64,000 bases of DNA from Megachile rotundata. Lineage: Eukaryota > Arthropoda > Insecta > Hymenoptera > Megachilidae. The notes beneath the pieces are model-generated. The model was not told where the DNA came from and did not search any database. It saw nothing but the letters and a program-made list of their open reading frames with translations. The position numbers and the translations under genes were made by a program. The stretch covers positions 5,022,001 through 5,086,000 of the forward strand of contig NW_027473314.1 of assembly GCF_050947335.1 (NCBI RefSeq). Direction: 5' to 3'. This document shows positions 46,797 through 60,241 of the stretch, piece after piece (within the stretch, counting starts at the first letter, position 1; each line of letters opens with the position of its first letter).

Positions 46797-47240
46797 ATGC
46801 AATCACAATCATACAATCAACATCATACAATCACAATCATACAGTCGCAATCATGCAATCACAATAATACAATCACAATCATACAACTAAAATTATACAA
46901 TCACAATCATACAATCACAATCATACAATCACAATCATACAATCACAATCGTACAATCGCAATTATACAATCGCAATGTCACAATCACTATCATACAATC
47001 ACAATCATACAATCACAATCATACAATCACAATCCTACTATCACAATCATACAATCACAGTCATACAATCACAATCATACAATCGCAATCATACAATCGC
47101 AATGTCACAATCACTATCGTACAATCACAATCATACAATCACAATCATACAATCACAATCATACAGTCACAATCATACAATCACGACCATACAATCACGA
47201 TCATACAATCACAATCATACAATCGCAATATTACAATCGC
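46797..47240 (+). repeat. 434-bp local duplication, second unit and continuation
   Basis: Starts as the unit at 46,363 but passes into a C-type tail with TCACAATCCTACTATC and CGACC monomers. That tail recurs at 57.3 and (with one change) 61.35 kb. Confidence 0.78.
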
Positions 47241-49322
47241 AATGATACAATAACAATCATACAATTAAAATCATACAATCACAATCATACAATGGCAATC
47301 ATACAATCACAATCATACAATCATAATCATACAATCACAATCATACAATCACAATCATACAATCACAATCATACAATCACAATCATATAATCACAGTCAT
47401 ACAATCGCAATATTACAATCGCAATCATACAATCACAAACATCCAATTAAAATCATACAATCGCAATCATACAATGACAATCATACAATGACAATCATAC
47501 AATCACAATCATACAATCACAATCATACAATCACAATCATACAATCACAATCATACAATCACAATCATATAATCACAATCATGCAATCACAATCATACAA
47601 TCACAATCATACAATGACAATCATACAATCACAATCATACAACCACAATCATACAATCACAATCATACAATCACAATCATACAATCACAATCATACAATC
47701 ACAATCATATAATCACAATCATGCAATCACAATTATACAATCGAAATCATACAATCACAATCATACAGTCGCAATCATGCAATGACAATCATACAATCAC
47801 AATCATACAATTAAAATCATACAATCACAATCATACAATCACAATCATACAATCACAATCATGCAATCACAATCATACAATCACAATCATACAATCACAA
47901 TCATACAATAAAAGTCATACAATCACAATCATACAATGACAATCATACAATCAAAATCATACAATCACAATCATACAAACACAATCATACAATCACAGTC
48001 ATGCAATCACAATCATACAATCGCAATCATACAATCGCAATATCACAATCACTATCATACAATAACAATCATACAATCACAGTCATACAATCACAATCAT
48101 ACAATCACAATCATACAATCACAATCATACAATCACAGTCATACAATCACAATCACACAATCGCAATCATACAATCGCAATGTCACAATCACTATCGTAC
48201 AATCACAATCATACAATCACAATCATACAATCACAATCATACAATCACGATCATACAATCACGATCATACAATCACGATCATACAATCACAATCATACAA
48301 TCACAATCATACAATCGCAATATTACAATCGCAATCATACAATCGCAATGTCACAATCATTATCATACAGTCACAATCATACAATCACAATCATACAATC
48401 CCAATCATTCAATCTCAATCATACAATCACAATCATACAATCACCATCATACAATCTCAATCATGCAATCACAATCATACAATCAAAATCATACAACCAC
48501 AATCATACAATCACAATCATACAATCACAATCATACAATCACAGTCATACAATCACAATCATACAATCACCATCATACAATCACAATCATACAATTAAAA
48601 TCATACAATCAGAATCATACAATGACAATCATACAATCACAATCATACAATCACAATCATACAATCACAATCATATACACACAATCATGCAATCACAATC
48701 ATACAATCAACATCATACAATCACAATCATACAGTCGCAATCATGCAATCACAATAATACAATCACAATCATACAATTAAAATCATACAATCACAATCAT
48801 ACAATCACAATCATACAATCACAATCAGACAATCACAATCATACAATCGCAATCATACAATCGCAATGTCACAATCACTATCATACAATCACAATCATAC
48901 AATCACAATCATACAATCACAATCCTACTATCACAATCATACAATCACACTCATACAATCACAATCATACAATCGCAATCATACAATCGCAATGTCACAA
49001 TCACTATTATACAATCACAGTCATAAAATCACAATCATACAATCACAATCATACAATCACGATCATACAATCACGATCATACAATCACAATCATACAACC
49101 ACAGTCTTACAATCACAATCATACAATCACAATCATACAATCACAATCATACAATTGAAATCATGCAATTAAAATCATACAATCACAATCATACAATCAA
49201 AATCATATAATCACAATCATACAATCACAATCATACAATCACAATCATACAATGACAATCATACAATCACAATCATACCATCACAATCATACAATCACCA
49301 TCATACAATCACAATCATACAA

Positions 49323-49420
49323 TCATAATCATGTAATCACACTCATTAAATTGCAATCACACAATCGCAATCATACAAACACAATTATGAAACCGCAATC
49401 ATACAATCGCAATGTCACAA
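49323..49420 (+). repeat. 98-bp landmark block, copy 17 (diverged)
   Basis: The fifth and sixth monomers read ACACAATTATGAAA and CCGCAATC, changes not seen in the other copies. 10,388 bp after copy 16. Confidence 0.9.
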
Positions 49421-49686
49421 TCACAATCATACAATCACAATCATACAAACGCAATCATACAATCACAATCATATAATCACAATTATACAATCACAATCAT
49501 ACAATCACAAGCATACAATCACAATCATACAATCGCAATATTACAATCGCAATCATACAATCGCAAAGTCACAATCACTATCATACAATCACAATCATAC
49601 AATCACAATCATACAATCACAATCATACAATCACAATCATACAATCACAATCATACAATCCCAATCATACAATCCCAATCATTCAA

Positions 49687-49728
49687 CCTCAATCATAAAA
49701 TCGCAATCATACAATCGCAATGTCGCAA
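49687..49728 (+). repeat. Hybrid cassette junction with partial landmark
   Basis: A TCAACCTCAATC monomer is fused in register with the end of a landmark (CCTCAATCATAAAA, then TCGCAATC and TCGCAATGTCGCAA). The first monomers of the landmark are missing. The same hybrid lies at 53,606, so the junction was later duplicated. Confidence 0.85.
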
Positions 49729-50358
49729 TCACAATCATGCAATCACAGTCATACAAACGCAATCATACAATCACAATCATATAATCACAATTATACAATC
49801 ACAATCATACAATCACAGGCATACAATCACAATCATACAATCACAATCATACAATCACAATCATACAATCTCAATCATGCAATCACAATCATACAATCAA
49901 AATCATATAATCACAATCATACAATCACAATCATACAATCACAATCATACAATCACAATCATACAATCACAATCATACAATCACAATCATACAATCACAA
50001 TCATACAATCACAATCATACAATCACAATCATACAATAAAAGTCATACAATAAAAGTCATACAAACACATTCATACAATGACAATCATACAAGCACAATC
50101 ATACAATCACAATCATACAAACACAATCATACAATCACAGTCATGCAATCACAATCATACAATCGCAATCATACAATCGCAATATCACAATCACTATCAT
50201 ACAATCACAATCATACAATCAGAGTCATACAATCACAATCATACAATCACAATCATACAATCACAATCATATAATCACAATCATACAATCACAATCATAC
50301 AATCACCATCATACAATCACAATCATACAATCACCATCATACAATCACAATCATACAA

Positions 50359-50456
50359 TCATAATCATGTAATCACACTCATTAAATTGCAATCACACAA
50401 TCGCAATCATACAAACACAATCATAAAATCACAATCATACAATCGCAATGTCACAA
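50359..50456 (+). repeat. 98-bp landmark block, copy 18
   Basis: The sixth monomer is TCACAATCAT instead of TCGCAATCAT; 1,036 bp after copy 17. Confidence 0.91.
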
Positions 50457-51016
50457 TCACAATCATACAATCACAATCATACAATCACAATCATACAATC
50501 ACAATCTTACAATCTCAATCATGCAATCACAATCATACAATCAAAATCATATAATCACAATCATACAATCACAATCATACAATCACAATCATACAATCAC
50601 AATCATACAATTAAAATCATACAATCACAATCATACAATCACAATCATACAATCACAATCATGCAATCACAATCATACAATCACAATCATACAATAAAAG
50701 TCATGCAATCACAATCATACAATCAACATCATACAATCACAATCATACAGTCGCAATCATACAATCACGATCATACAATCACAATCATACAACCACAGTC
50801 TTACAATCACGATCATACAATCACAATCATACAATCACAATCATACAATTAAAATCATACAATTAAAATCATACAATCACAATCATACAATGACAATCAT
50901 ACAATCACAATCATACAATCACAATCATATAATCACAATCATACAATGACAATCATACAATCACAATCATACAAACACAATCATACAATCACAGTCATGC
51001 AATCACAATCATACAA

Positions 51017-51128
51017 TCACGATCATACAATCACGATCATACAATCACGATCATACAATCACGATCATACAATCACGATCATACAATCACGATCATACAA
51101 TCACGATCATACAATCACGATCACACAA
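51017..51128 (+). repeat. Hybrid CGATC monomer run, 8 copies
   Basis: Upstream monomers (AAACACAATC, CAGTCATGC) belong to C cassettes, but the downstream order (TCACAGTCAT, then ATAACATCAT-like) belongs to B cassettes. The run therefore joins two cassette types. Confidence 0.85.
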
Positions 51129-51194
51129 TCACAATCATACAATCACAGTCATACAATCACAATCATACAATCACAATCATACTAATAACATCAT

Positions 51195-51207
51195 ACAAAA
51201 AAATCAT
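51195..51207 (+). other. Single 13-bp monomer: 1-bp phase shift of the array
   Basis: The usual ACAAATAAAATCAT monomer reads ACAAAAAAATCAT, which is loss of one T and creation of an A7 run. Before it monomers start at positions equal to 1 modulo 14; after it they start at 0 modulo 14, to the end of the window. The preceding monomer also has a private change (ACTAATAACATC instead of ACAAATAACATC). It could be a true deletion or a homopolymer error of the assembly. Confidence 0.93.
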
Positions 51208-51547
51208 ACAACCACAATCATACAATCACAATCATACAATCACAGTCATACAATCACAGTCATACAATCGCAATCATACAATCGCAATCATACAATCGCA
51301 ATGTCACAATCACTATTATACAATCACAATCATACAATCGCAATATTACAATCGCAATCATACAATCGCAATCATACAATCACAATCATACAATCCCAAT
51401 CATACAATACCAATCATTCAACCTCAATCATACAATCACAATCATACAATCACAATCATATAATCACAATCATACAATCACAATCATACAATCACCATCA
51501 TACAATCACAATCATACAATCACCATCATACAATCACAATCATACAA

Positions 51548-51645
51548 TCATAATCATGTAATCACACTCATTAAATTGCAATCACACAATCGCAATCATA
51601 CAAACACAATCATAAAATCGCAATCATACAATCGCAATGTCACAA
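51548..51645 (+). repeat. 98-bp landmark block, copy 19
   Basis: 1,189 bp after copy 18, the only landmark spacing that is not a multiple of 14, because it spans the 13-bp monomer. Confidence 0.92.
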
Positions 51646-52121
51646 TCACAATCATACATACACAATCATACAAACGCAATCATACAATCACAATCATATA
51701 ATCACAATTATACAATCACAATCATACAATCACAAGCATACAATCACAATCATACAATCACAATCATACAATCACAATCATACAATCTCAATCATGCAAT
51801 CACAATCATACAATCAAAATCATATAATCACAATCATACAATCACAATCATACAATCACAATCATACAATCACAATCATACAATTAAAATCATACAATCA
51901 CAATCATACAATCACAATCATACAATCACAATCATGCAATCACAATCATACAATCACAATCATACAATGAAAGTCATACAATCACAATCATACAATGACA
52001 ATCATACAATCACAATCATACAAACACAATCATACAATCACAGTCATGCAATCACAATCATACAACCGCAATCATACAATCGCAATATCACAATCACTAT
52101 CATACAATAACAATCATACAA

Positions 52122-52289
52122 TCACGATCATACAATCACGATCATACAATCACGATCATACAATCACGATCATACAATCACGATCATACAATCACGATCA
52201 TACAATCACGATCATACAATCACGATCATACAATCACGATCATAGAATCACGATCATACAATCACGATCATACAATCACGATCATACAA
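52122..52289 (+). repeat. CGATC monomer run, 12 copies
   Basis: Entered from TAACAATCAT, with the TAGAATC junction before the tenth copy. Confidence 0.92.
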
Positions 52290-53213
52290 TCACAATCATA
52301 CAATCACAATCATACAAATAACATCATACAAATAAAATCATACAACCACAATCATACAATCACAATCATACAATCACAGTCATACAATCACAGTCATACA
52401 ATCACAATCATACAATCACAATCATACACATAACATCATACAAATAAAATCATACAACCACAATCATACAATCACAATCATACAATCACAGTCACACAAT
52501 CACAGTCATGCAATCACAATCATACAATCGCAATCATACAATCGCAATGTCACAATCACTATCATACAATCACAATCATACAATCACAATCATACAATCA
52601 CAATCATACAATCACAATCATACAATCACAATCATACAATCACAACCATACAATCACAATCATACACTCACAATCATACAATCACAGTCATACAATCAAA
52701 ATCATACAATCACAATCATAAAATCACAATCATACAATCACGATCATACAATCACGATCATAAAATCACGATCATACAATCACGATCATACGATCACAAT
52801 CATACAATCACAATCATACAATCGCAATATTACAATCGCAATCATACAATCGCAAAGTCACAATCACTATCATACAATCACAATCATACAATCACAATCA
52901 TACAATCACAATCATACAATCACAATCATATAATCACAATCATACAAACGCAATCATACAATCACAATCATATAATCACAATTATACAATCACAATCATA
53001 CAATCACAAGCATACAATCACAATCATACAATCACAATCATACAATCACAATCATACAATCTCAATCATGCAATCACAATCATACAATCAAAATCATATA
53101 ATCACAATCATACAATCACAATCATACAATCACAATCATACAATGACAATCATACAATCACAATCATACAATCACAATCATACAATCACCATCATACAAT
53201 CACAATCATACAA

Positions 53214-53311
53214 TCATAATCATGTAATCACACTCATTAAATTGCAATCACACAATCGCAATCATACAAACACAATCATAAAATCGCAATCATACAATCG
53301 CAATGTCACAA
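53214..53311 (+). repeat. 98-bp landmark block, copy 20
   Basis: 1,666 bp after copy 19. The cassette that follows repeats 49.4-50.2 kb. Confidence 0.92.
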
Positions 53312-53605
53312 TCACAATCATACAATCGCAATCATACAAACGCAATCATACAATCACAATCATATAATCACAATTATACAATCACAATCATACAATCACA
53401 AGCATACAATCACAATCATACAATCGCAATATTACAATCGCAATCATACAATCGCAAAGTCACAATCACTATCATACAATCACAATCATACAATCACAAT
53501 CATACAATCACAATCATACAATCACAATCATACAATCACAATCATACAATCACAATCATACAATCACAATCATACAATCCCAATCATACAATCCCAATCA
53601 TTCAA

Positions 53606-53647
53606 CCTCAATCATAAAATCGCAATCATACAATCGCAATGTCGCAA
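53606..53647 (+). repeat. Hybrid cassette junction, second copy
   Basis: Same fusion as at 49,687, 3,919 bp downstream (280 monomers minus the 1-bp deletion between them). The pair shows that 49.4-50.2 kb and 53.3-54.1 kb are duplicates. Confidence 0.85.
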
Positions 53648-54361
53648 TCACAATCATACAATCACAGTCATACAAACGCAATCATACAATCACAATCATA
53701 TAATCACAATTATACAATCACAATCATACAATCACAAGCATACAATCACAATCATACAATCACAATCATACAATCACAATCATACAATCTCAATCATGCA
53801 ATCACAATCATACAATCAAAATCATATAATCACAATCATACAATCACAATCATACAATCACAATCATACAATCACAATCATACAATCACAGTCATACAAT
53901 AAAAGTCATACAATAAAAGTCATACAAACACATTCATACAATGACAATCATACAATCACAATCATACAATCACAATCATACAAACACAATCATACAATCA
54001 CAGTCATGCAATCACAATCATACAATCGCAATCATACAATCGCAATATCACAATCACTGTCATACAATCACAATCATACAATCAGAGTCATACAATCACA
54101 ATCATACAATCACAATCATACAATCACAATCATTCAATCACCATCATACAATCACAGTCATACAATCACAATCATACAATCGCAATCATACAATCGCAAT
54201 GTCACAATCACTATCGTACAATCACAATCATACAATCGCAATCATACAATGACAATCATACAATCACAATCATACAATCACAATCATACAATCACAATCA
54301 TACAATCACAATCATATAATCACAATCATGCAATCACAATCATACAATGACAATCATACAA

Positions 54362-54431
54362 TGACAATCACACAATCGCAATCATACAAACACAATCATA
54401 AAATCGCAATCATACAATCGCAATGTCACAA
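54362..54431 (+). repeat. Partial landmark behind a hybrid monomer
   Basis: Only the last four landmark monomers remain. They are preceded by TGACAATCACACAA, which combines the start of a TGACAATCAT monomer with the end of the landmark's TTGCAATCACACAA monomer. This is an in-register recombination joint within one 14-mer. Confidence 0.82.
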
Positions 54432-54907
54432 TCACAATCATACAATCACAATCATACAAACGCAATCATACAATCACAATCATATAATCACAATTATACA
54501 ATCACAATCATACAATCACAAGCATACAATCACAATCATACAATCACAATCATACAATCACAATCTTACAATCTCAATCATGCATTCACAATCATACAAT
54601 CAAAATCATATAATCACAATCATACAATCACAATCATACAATCACAATCATACAATCACAATCATACAATTAAAATCATGCAATCACAATCATACAATCA
54701 CAATCATACAATCACAATCATGCAATCACAATCATACAATCACAATCATACAATAAAAGTCATACAATCACAATCATACAATGACAATCATACAATCACA
54801 ATCATACAAACACAATCATACAATCACAGTCATGCAATCACAATCATACAACCGCAATCATACAATCGCAATATCACAATCACTATCATACAATAACAAT
54901 CATACAA

Positions 54908-55005
54908 TCACGATCATACAATCACGATCATACAATCACGATCATACAATCACGATCATACAATCACGATCATACAATCACGATCATACAATCACGATCA
55001 TACAA
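54908..55005 (+). repeat. Truncated CGATC monomer run, 7 copies
   Basis: The upstream side is that of the 11-13-monomer runs, but the downstream side jumps to the TCACAACCAT / CATACACTCAC stretch that elsewhere lies several hundred bases further on (for example 12.09 kb). This indicates a deletion with one endpoint in the run. Confidence 0.85.
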
Positions 55006-55607
55006 TCACAATCATACAATCACAACCATACAATCACAATCATACACTCACAATCATACAATCACAGTCATACAATCAAAATCATACAATCACAATCATA
55101 AAATCACAATCATACAATCACGATCATACAATCACGATCATAAAATCACGATCATACAATCACGATCATACAATCACGATCATACAATCACAATCATACA
55201 ATCACAATCATACAATCGCAATATTACAATCGCAGTCATACAATCGCAAAGTCACAATCACTATCATACAATCACAATCATACAATCACAATCATACAAT
55301 CACAATCATACAATCACAATCATATAATCACAATCATACAAACGCAATCCTACAATCACAATCATATAATCCCAACTATACAATCACAATCATACAATCA
55401 CAAGCATACAATCACAATCATACAATCACAATCATACAATCACAATCATACAATCTCAATCATGCAATCACAATCATACAATCAAAATCATATAATCACA
55501 ATCATACAATCACAATCATACAATCACAATCATACAATGACAATCATACAATCACAATCATACAATCACAATCATACAATCACCATCATACAATCACAAT
55601 CATACAA

Positions 55608-55705
55608 TCATAATCATGTAATCACACTCATTAAATTGCAATCACACAATCGCAATCATACAAACACAATCATAAAATCGCAATCATACAATCGCAATGT
55701 CACAA
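55608..55705 (+). repeat. 98-bp landmark block, copy 21
   Basis: 2,394 bp after copy 20. Followed within 90 bp by TAAAAGTCAT pairs, an A-to-C switch that skips the usual A-type tail. Confidence 0.92.
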
Positions 55706-56601
55706 TCACAATCATACAATCACAATCATACAAACGCAATCATACAATCACAATCATACAATCACAATCATACAATAAAAGTCATACAATAAAAGTCATA
55801 CAAACACATTCATACAATGACAATCATACAATCACAATCATACAATCACAATCATACAAACACAATCATACAATCACAGTCATGCAATCACAATCATACA
55901 ATCGCAATCATACAATCGCAATATCACAATCACTATCATACAATCACAATCATACAATCAGAGTCATACAATCACAATCATACAATCACAATCATACAAT
56001 CACAATCATACAATCACCATCATTCAATCACAGTCATACAATCACAATCATACAATCGCAATCATACAATCGCAATGTCACAATCACTATCGTACAATCA
56101 CAATCATACAATGACAATCATACAATGACAATCATACAATCACATTCATACAATCACAATCATACAATCACAATCATACAATCACAATCATACAATCACA
56201 ATCATACAATCACAATCATACAATCACAGTCATACAATCACAATCACACAATCGCAATCATACAATCGCAATGTCACAATCACTATCGTACAATCACAAT
56301 CATACAATCACAATCATACAATCACGATCATACAATCACGATCATACAATCACGATCATACAATCACGATCATACAATCACAATCATACAATCACAATCA
56401 TACAATCGCAATATTACAATCGCAATCATACAATCGCAATGTCACAGTCATTATCATACAGTCACAATCATACAATCACAATCATACAATCACAATCCTA
56501 CTATCACAATCATACAATCACAGTCATACAATCTCAATCATGCAATCACAATCATACAATCAAAATCATACAACCACAATCATACAATCACAATCATACA
56601 A

Positions 56602-56839
56602 TCACCATCATACAATCACCATCATACAATCACCATCATAAAATCACAATCACACAATCAAAATCATATAATCACAATCATACAATCTGAATCATGCAAT
56701 TACAATCATACGATCATAATCATGCAAGTACAATCATACAATCACAATCATGGAACTATAATTATACAACCGCAATCATACGATCACAATCATACATTCG
56801 CAATCATACAAACACAATCATAAAATCTCAATCATACAA
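56602..56839 (+). repeat. Most diverged monomer island
   Basis: Seventeen monomers in correct 14-bp phase but with many private changes. From 56,686 to 56,797 eight monomers in a row are atypical: TCTGAATCATGCAA, TTACAATCATACGA, TCATAATCATGCAA, GTACAATCAT, a CATGGAA end, CTATAATTAT, CCGCAATCATACGA and a CATACAT end. It ends in the last monomers of a landmark. I see no second copy of this island in the window. Confidence 0.88.
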
Positions 56840-58865
56840 TCGCAATGTCACAATCACAATCATACAATCACAATCATACAATCACAATCATACAAACGCA
56901 ATCATACAATCACAATCATATAATCACAATCATACAATCACAATCATTCAACCACAAGCATACAATCACAATCATACAATCACAATCATACAATCACAAT
57001 CATACAATCTCAATCATGCAATCACAATCATACAATCAAAATCATACAACCACAATCATACAATCACAATCATACAATCACAATCATACAATCACAATCA
57101 TATAATCACAATCATGCAATCACAATCATACAATCAACATCATACAATCACAATCATACAGTCGCAATCATGCAATCACAATAATACAATCACAATCATA
57201 CAATTAAAATCATACAATCACAATCATACAATCACAATCATACAATCACAATCATACAATCACAATCATACAATCGCAATCATACAATCGCAATGTCACA
57301 ATCACTATCATACAATCACAATCATACAATCACAATCATACAATCACAATCCTACTATCACAATCATACAATCACAGTCATACAATCACAATCATACAAT
57401 CGCAATCATACAATCGCAATGTCACAATCACTATCGTACAATCACAATCATACAATCACAATCATACAATCACAATCATACAATCACAATCATACAATAA
57501 CGACCATACAATCACGATCATACAATCACAATCATACAATCGCAATATTACAATCGCAATCATACAATCACAATCATACAATTAAAATCATACAATCACA
57601 ATCATACAATGGCAATCATACAATCACAATCATACAATCATAATCATACAATCACAATCATACAATCACAATCATACAATCACAATCATACAATCACAAT
57701 CATATAATCACAGTCATACAATCGCAATATTACAATCGCAATCATACAATCACAAACATCCAATTAAAAACATACAATCGCAATCATACAATGACAATCA
57801 TACAATCACAATCATACAATCACAATCATACAATCACAATCATACAATCACAATCATACAATCACAATCATATAATCACAATCATGCAATTAAAATCATA
57901 CAATCACAATCATACAATCACAATCATACAATCACAATCATGCAATCACAATCATACAATCACAATCATACAATCACAATCATACAATAAAAGTCATACA
58001 ATCACAATCATACAATGACAATCATACAATCAAAATCATACAATCACAATCATACAAACACAATCATACAATCACAGTCATGCAATCACAATCATACAAT
58101 CGCAATCATACAATCGCAATATCACAATCACTATCATACAATAACAATCATACAATCACAGTCATACAATCACAATCATACAATCACAATCATACAATCA
58201 CAATCATACAATCACAATCATACAAACGCAATCATACAATCACAATCATATAATCACAATCATACAATCACAATCATTCAACCACAAGCATACAATCACA
58301 ATCATACAATCACAATCATACAATCACAATCATACAATCACAATCATACAATCACAATCATACAATCACAATCATACAATCACAATCATACAATCACAAT
58401 CATACAATCACAATCATACAATCACAATCATACAATTAAAATCATACAATTAAAATCATACAATCACAATCATACAATGACAATCATACAATCACAATCA
58501 TACAACCACAATCATACAATCACAATCATACAAATAACATCATACAAATAAAATCATACAACCACAATCATACAATCACAATCATACAATCACAGTCATA
58601 CAATCACAGTCATACAATCGCAATCATACAATCGCAATCATACAATCGCAATGTCACAATCACTATTATACAATCACAATCATACAATCGCAATATTACA
58701 ATCGCAATCATACAATCGCAAAGTCACAATCACTATCATACAATCACAATCATACAATCAAAATCATACAATCACAATCATACAATCACAATCATACAAT
58801 CCCAATCATACAATCCCAATCATTCAACCTCAATCATACAATCACAATCATACAATCACAATCAT

Positions 58866-59383
58866 ATAATCGCAATCATACAATCACAATCATACAATCA
58901 CCATCATACAATCACAATCATACAATCACCATCATACAATCACAATCATACAATCATAATCATGTAATCACACTCATTAAATTGCAATCACACAATCGCA
59001 ATCATACAAACACAATCATAAAATCGCAATCATACAATCGCAATGTCACAATCACAATCATACAATCACAATCATACAAACGCAATCATACAATCACAAT
59101 CATATAATCACAATTATACAATCACAATCATACAATCACAAGCATACAATCACAATCATACAATCACAATCATACAATCACAATCATACAATCTCAATCA
59201 TGCAATCACAATCATACAATCAAAATCATATAATCACAATCATACAATCACAATCATACAATCACAATCATACAATCACAATCATACAATCACAATCATA
59301 CAATTAAAATCATACAATCACAATCATACAATCACAATCATACAATCACAATCATGCAATCACAATCATACAATCACAATCAT
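58866..59383 (+). repeat. 518-bp local tandem duplication, first unit
   Basis: The private TATAATCGCAATC junction at about 58,865 recurs at about 59,383, and the landmarks at 58,954 and 59,472 have the same 37-monomer spacing. Confidence 0.9.
58954..59051 (+). repeat. 98-bp landmark block, copy 22
   Basis: 3,346 bp after copy 21; first of the closest landmark pair in the window. Confidence 0.92.
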
Positions 59384-59901
59384 ATAATCGCAATCATACA
59401 ATCACAATCATACAATCACCATCATACAATCACAATCATACAATCACCATCATACAATCACAATCATACAATCATAATCATGTAATCACACTCATTAAAT
59501 TGCAATCACACAATCGCAATCATACAAACACAATCATAAAATCGCAATCATACAATCGCAATGTCACAATCACAATCATACAATCACAATCATACAAACG
59601 CAATCATACAATCACAATCATATAATCACAATTATACAATCACAATCATACAATCACAAGCATACAATCACAATCATACAATCACAATCATACAATCACA
59701 ATCATACAATCTCAATCATGCAATCACAATCATACAATCAAAATCATATAATCACAATCATACAATCACAATCATACAATCACAATCATACAATCACAAT
59801 CATACAATCACAATCATACAATTAAAATCATACAATCACAATCATACAATCACAATCATACAATCACAATCATGCAATCACAATCATACAACCACAATCA
59901 T
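59384..59901 (+). repeat. 518-bp local tandem duplication, second unit
   Basis: Same monomer order as the first unit, ending in a CAACCACAATC change near 59,890 where the first unit reads TCACAATC. Confidence 0.88.
59472..59569 (+). repeat. 98-bp landmark block, copy 23
   Basis: 518 bp after copy 22, from the local duplication. Confidence 0.92.
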
Positions 59902-60059
59902 ACAATAAAAGTCATACAATCACAATCATACAATGACAATCATACAATCACAATCATACAAACACAATCATACAATCACAGTCATGCAATCACAATCATA
60001 CAATCGCAATCATACAATCGCAATATCACAATCACTATCATACAATAACAATCATACAA

Positions 60060-60241
60060 TCACGATCATACAATCACGATCATACAATCACGATCATACA
60101 ATCACGATCATACAATCACGATCATACAATCACGATCATACAATTACGATCATACAATCACGATCATACAATCACGATCATACAATCACGATCATAGAAT
60201 CACGATCATACAATCACGATCATACAATCACGATCATACAA
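60060..60241 (+). repeat. CGATC-type run, 13 monomers
   Basis: The seventh monomer is TTACGATCAT, shared only with the run at 63,588; TAGAATC precedes the eleventh copy. Confidence 0.92.

Larger units (their letters stand above)
39033..49098 (+). repeat. Landmark-free C-type compartment (about 10 kb)
   Basis: No 98-bp landmark and no B marker occur between 39,033 and 49,098. Up to about 43.9 kb the block follows C cassettes with long CGATC runs (related to 24.9-29 kb at offsets of 14,378-14,392 and 12,838 bp). From 43.9 to 49 kb there are no CGATC runs of 7 or more. Short local duplications of 476 and 434 bp occur there, together with frequent TCAACATCAT, TGGCAATCAT and TCTCAATCATGC monomers. 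Confidence 0.8.

Noticed and set aside
55462..56823. Long forward stop-free stretch (453 codons), and many others of 60-330 codons on the + strand
   Set aside because: The consensus lacks stop codons in all three forward frames, and each frame gives the same 14-residue period. Starts and stops are set only by chance variant monomers, several frames are open over the same bases, and there is no codon bias, splice signal or domain.
56602..56839. Diverged island as a gene or regulatory insertion
   Set aside because: It keeps the 14-bp phase throughout and every unit is alignable to the monomer, so it is diverged satellite and not foreign DNA.
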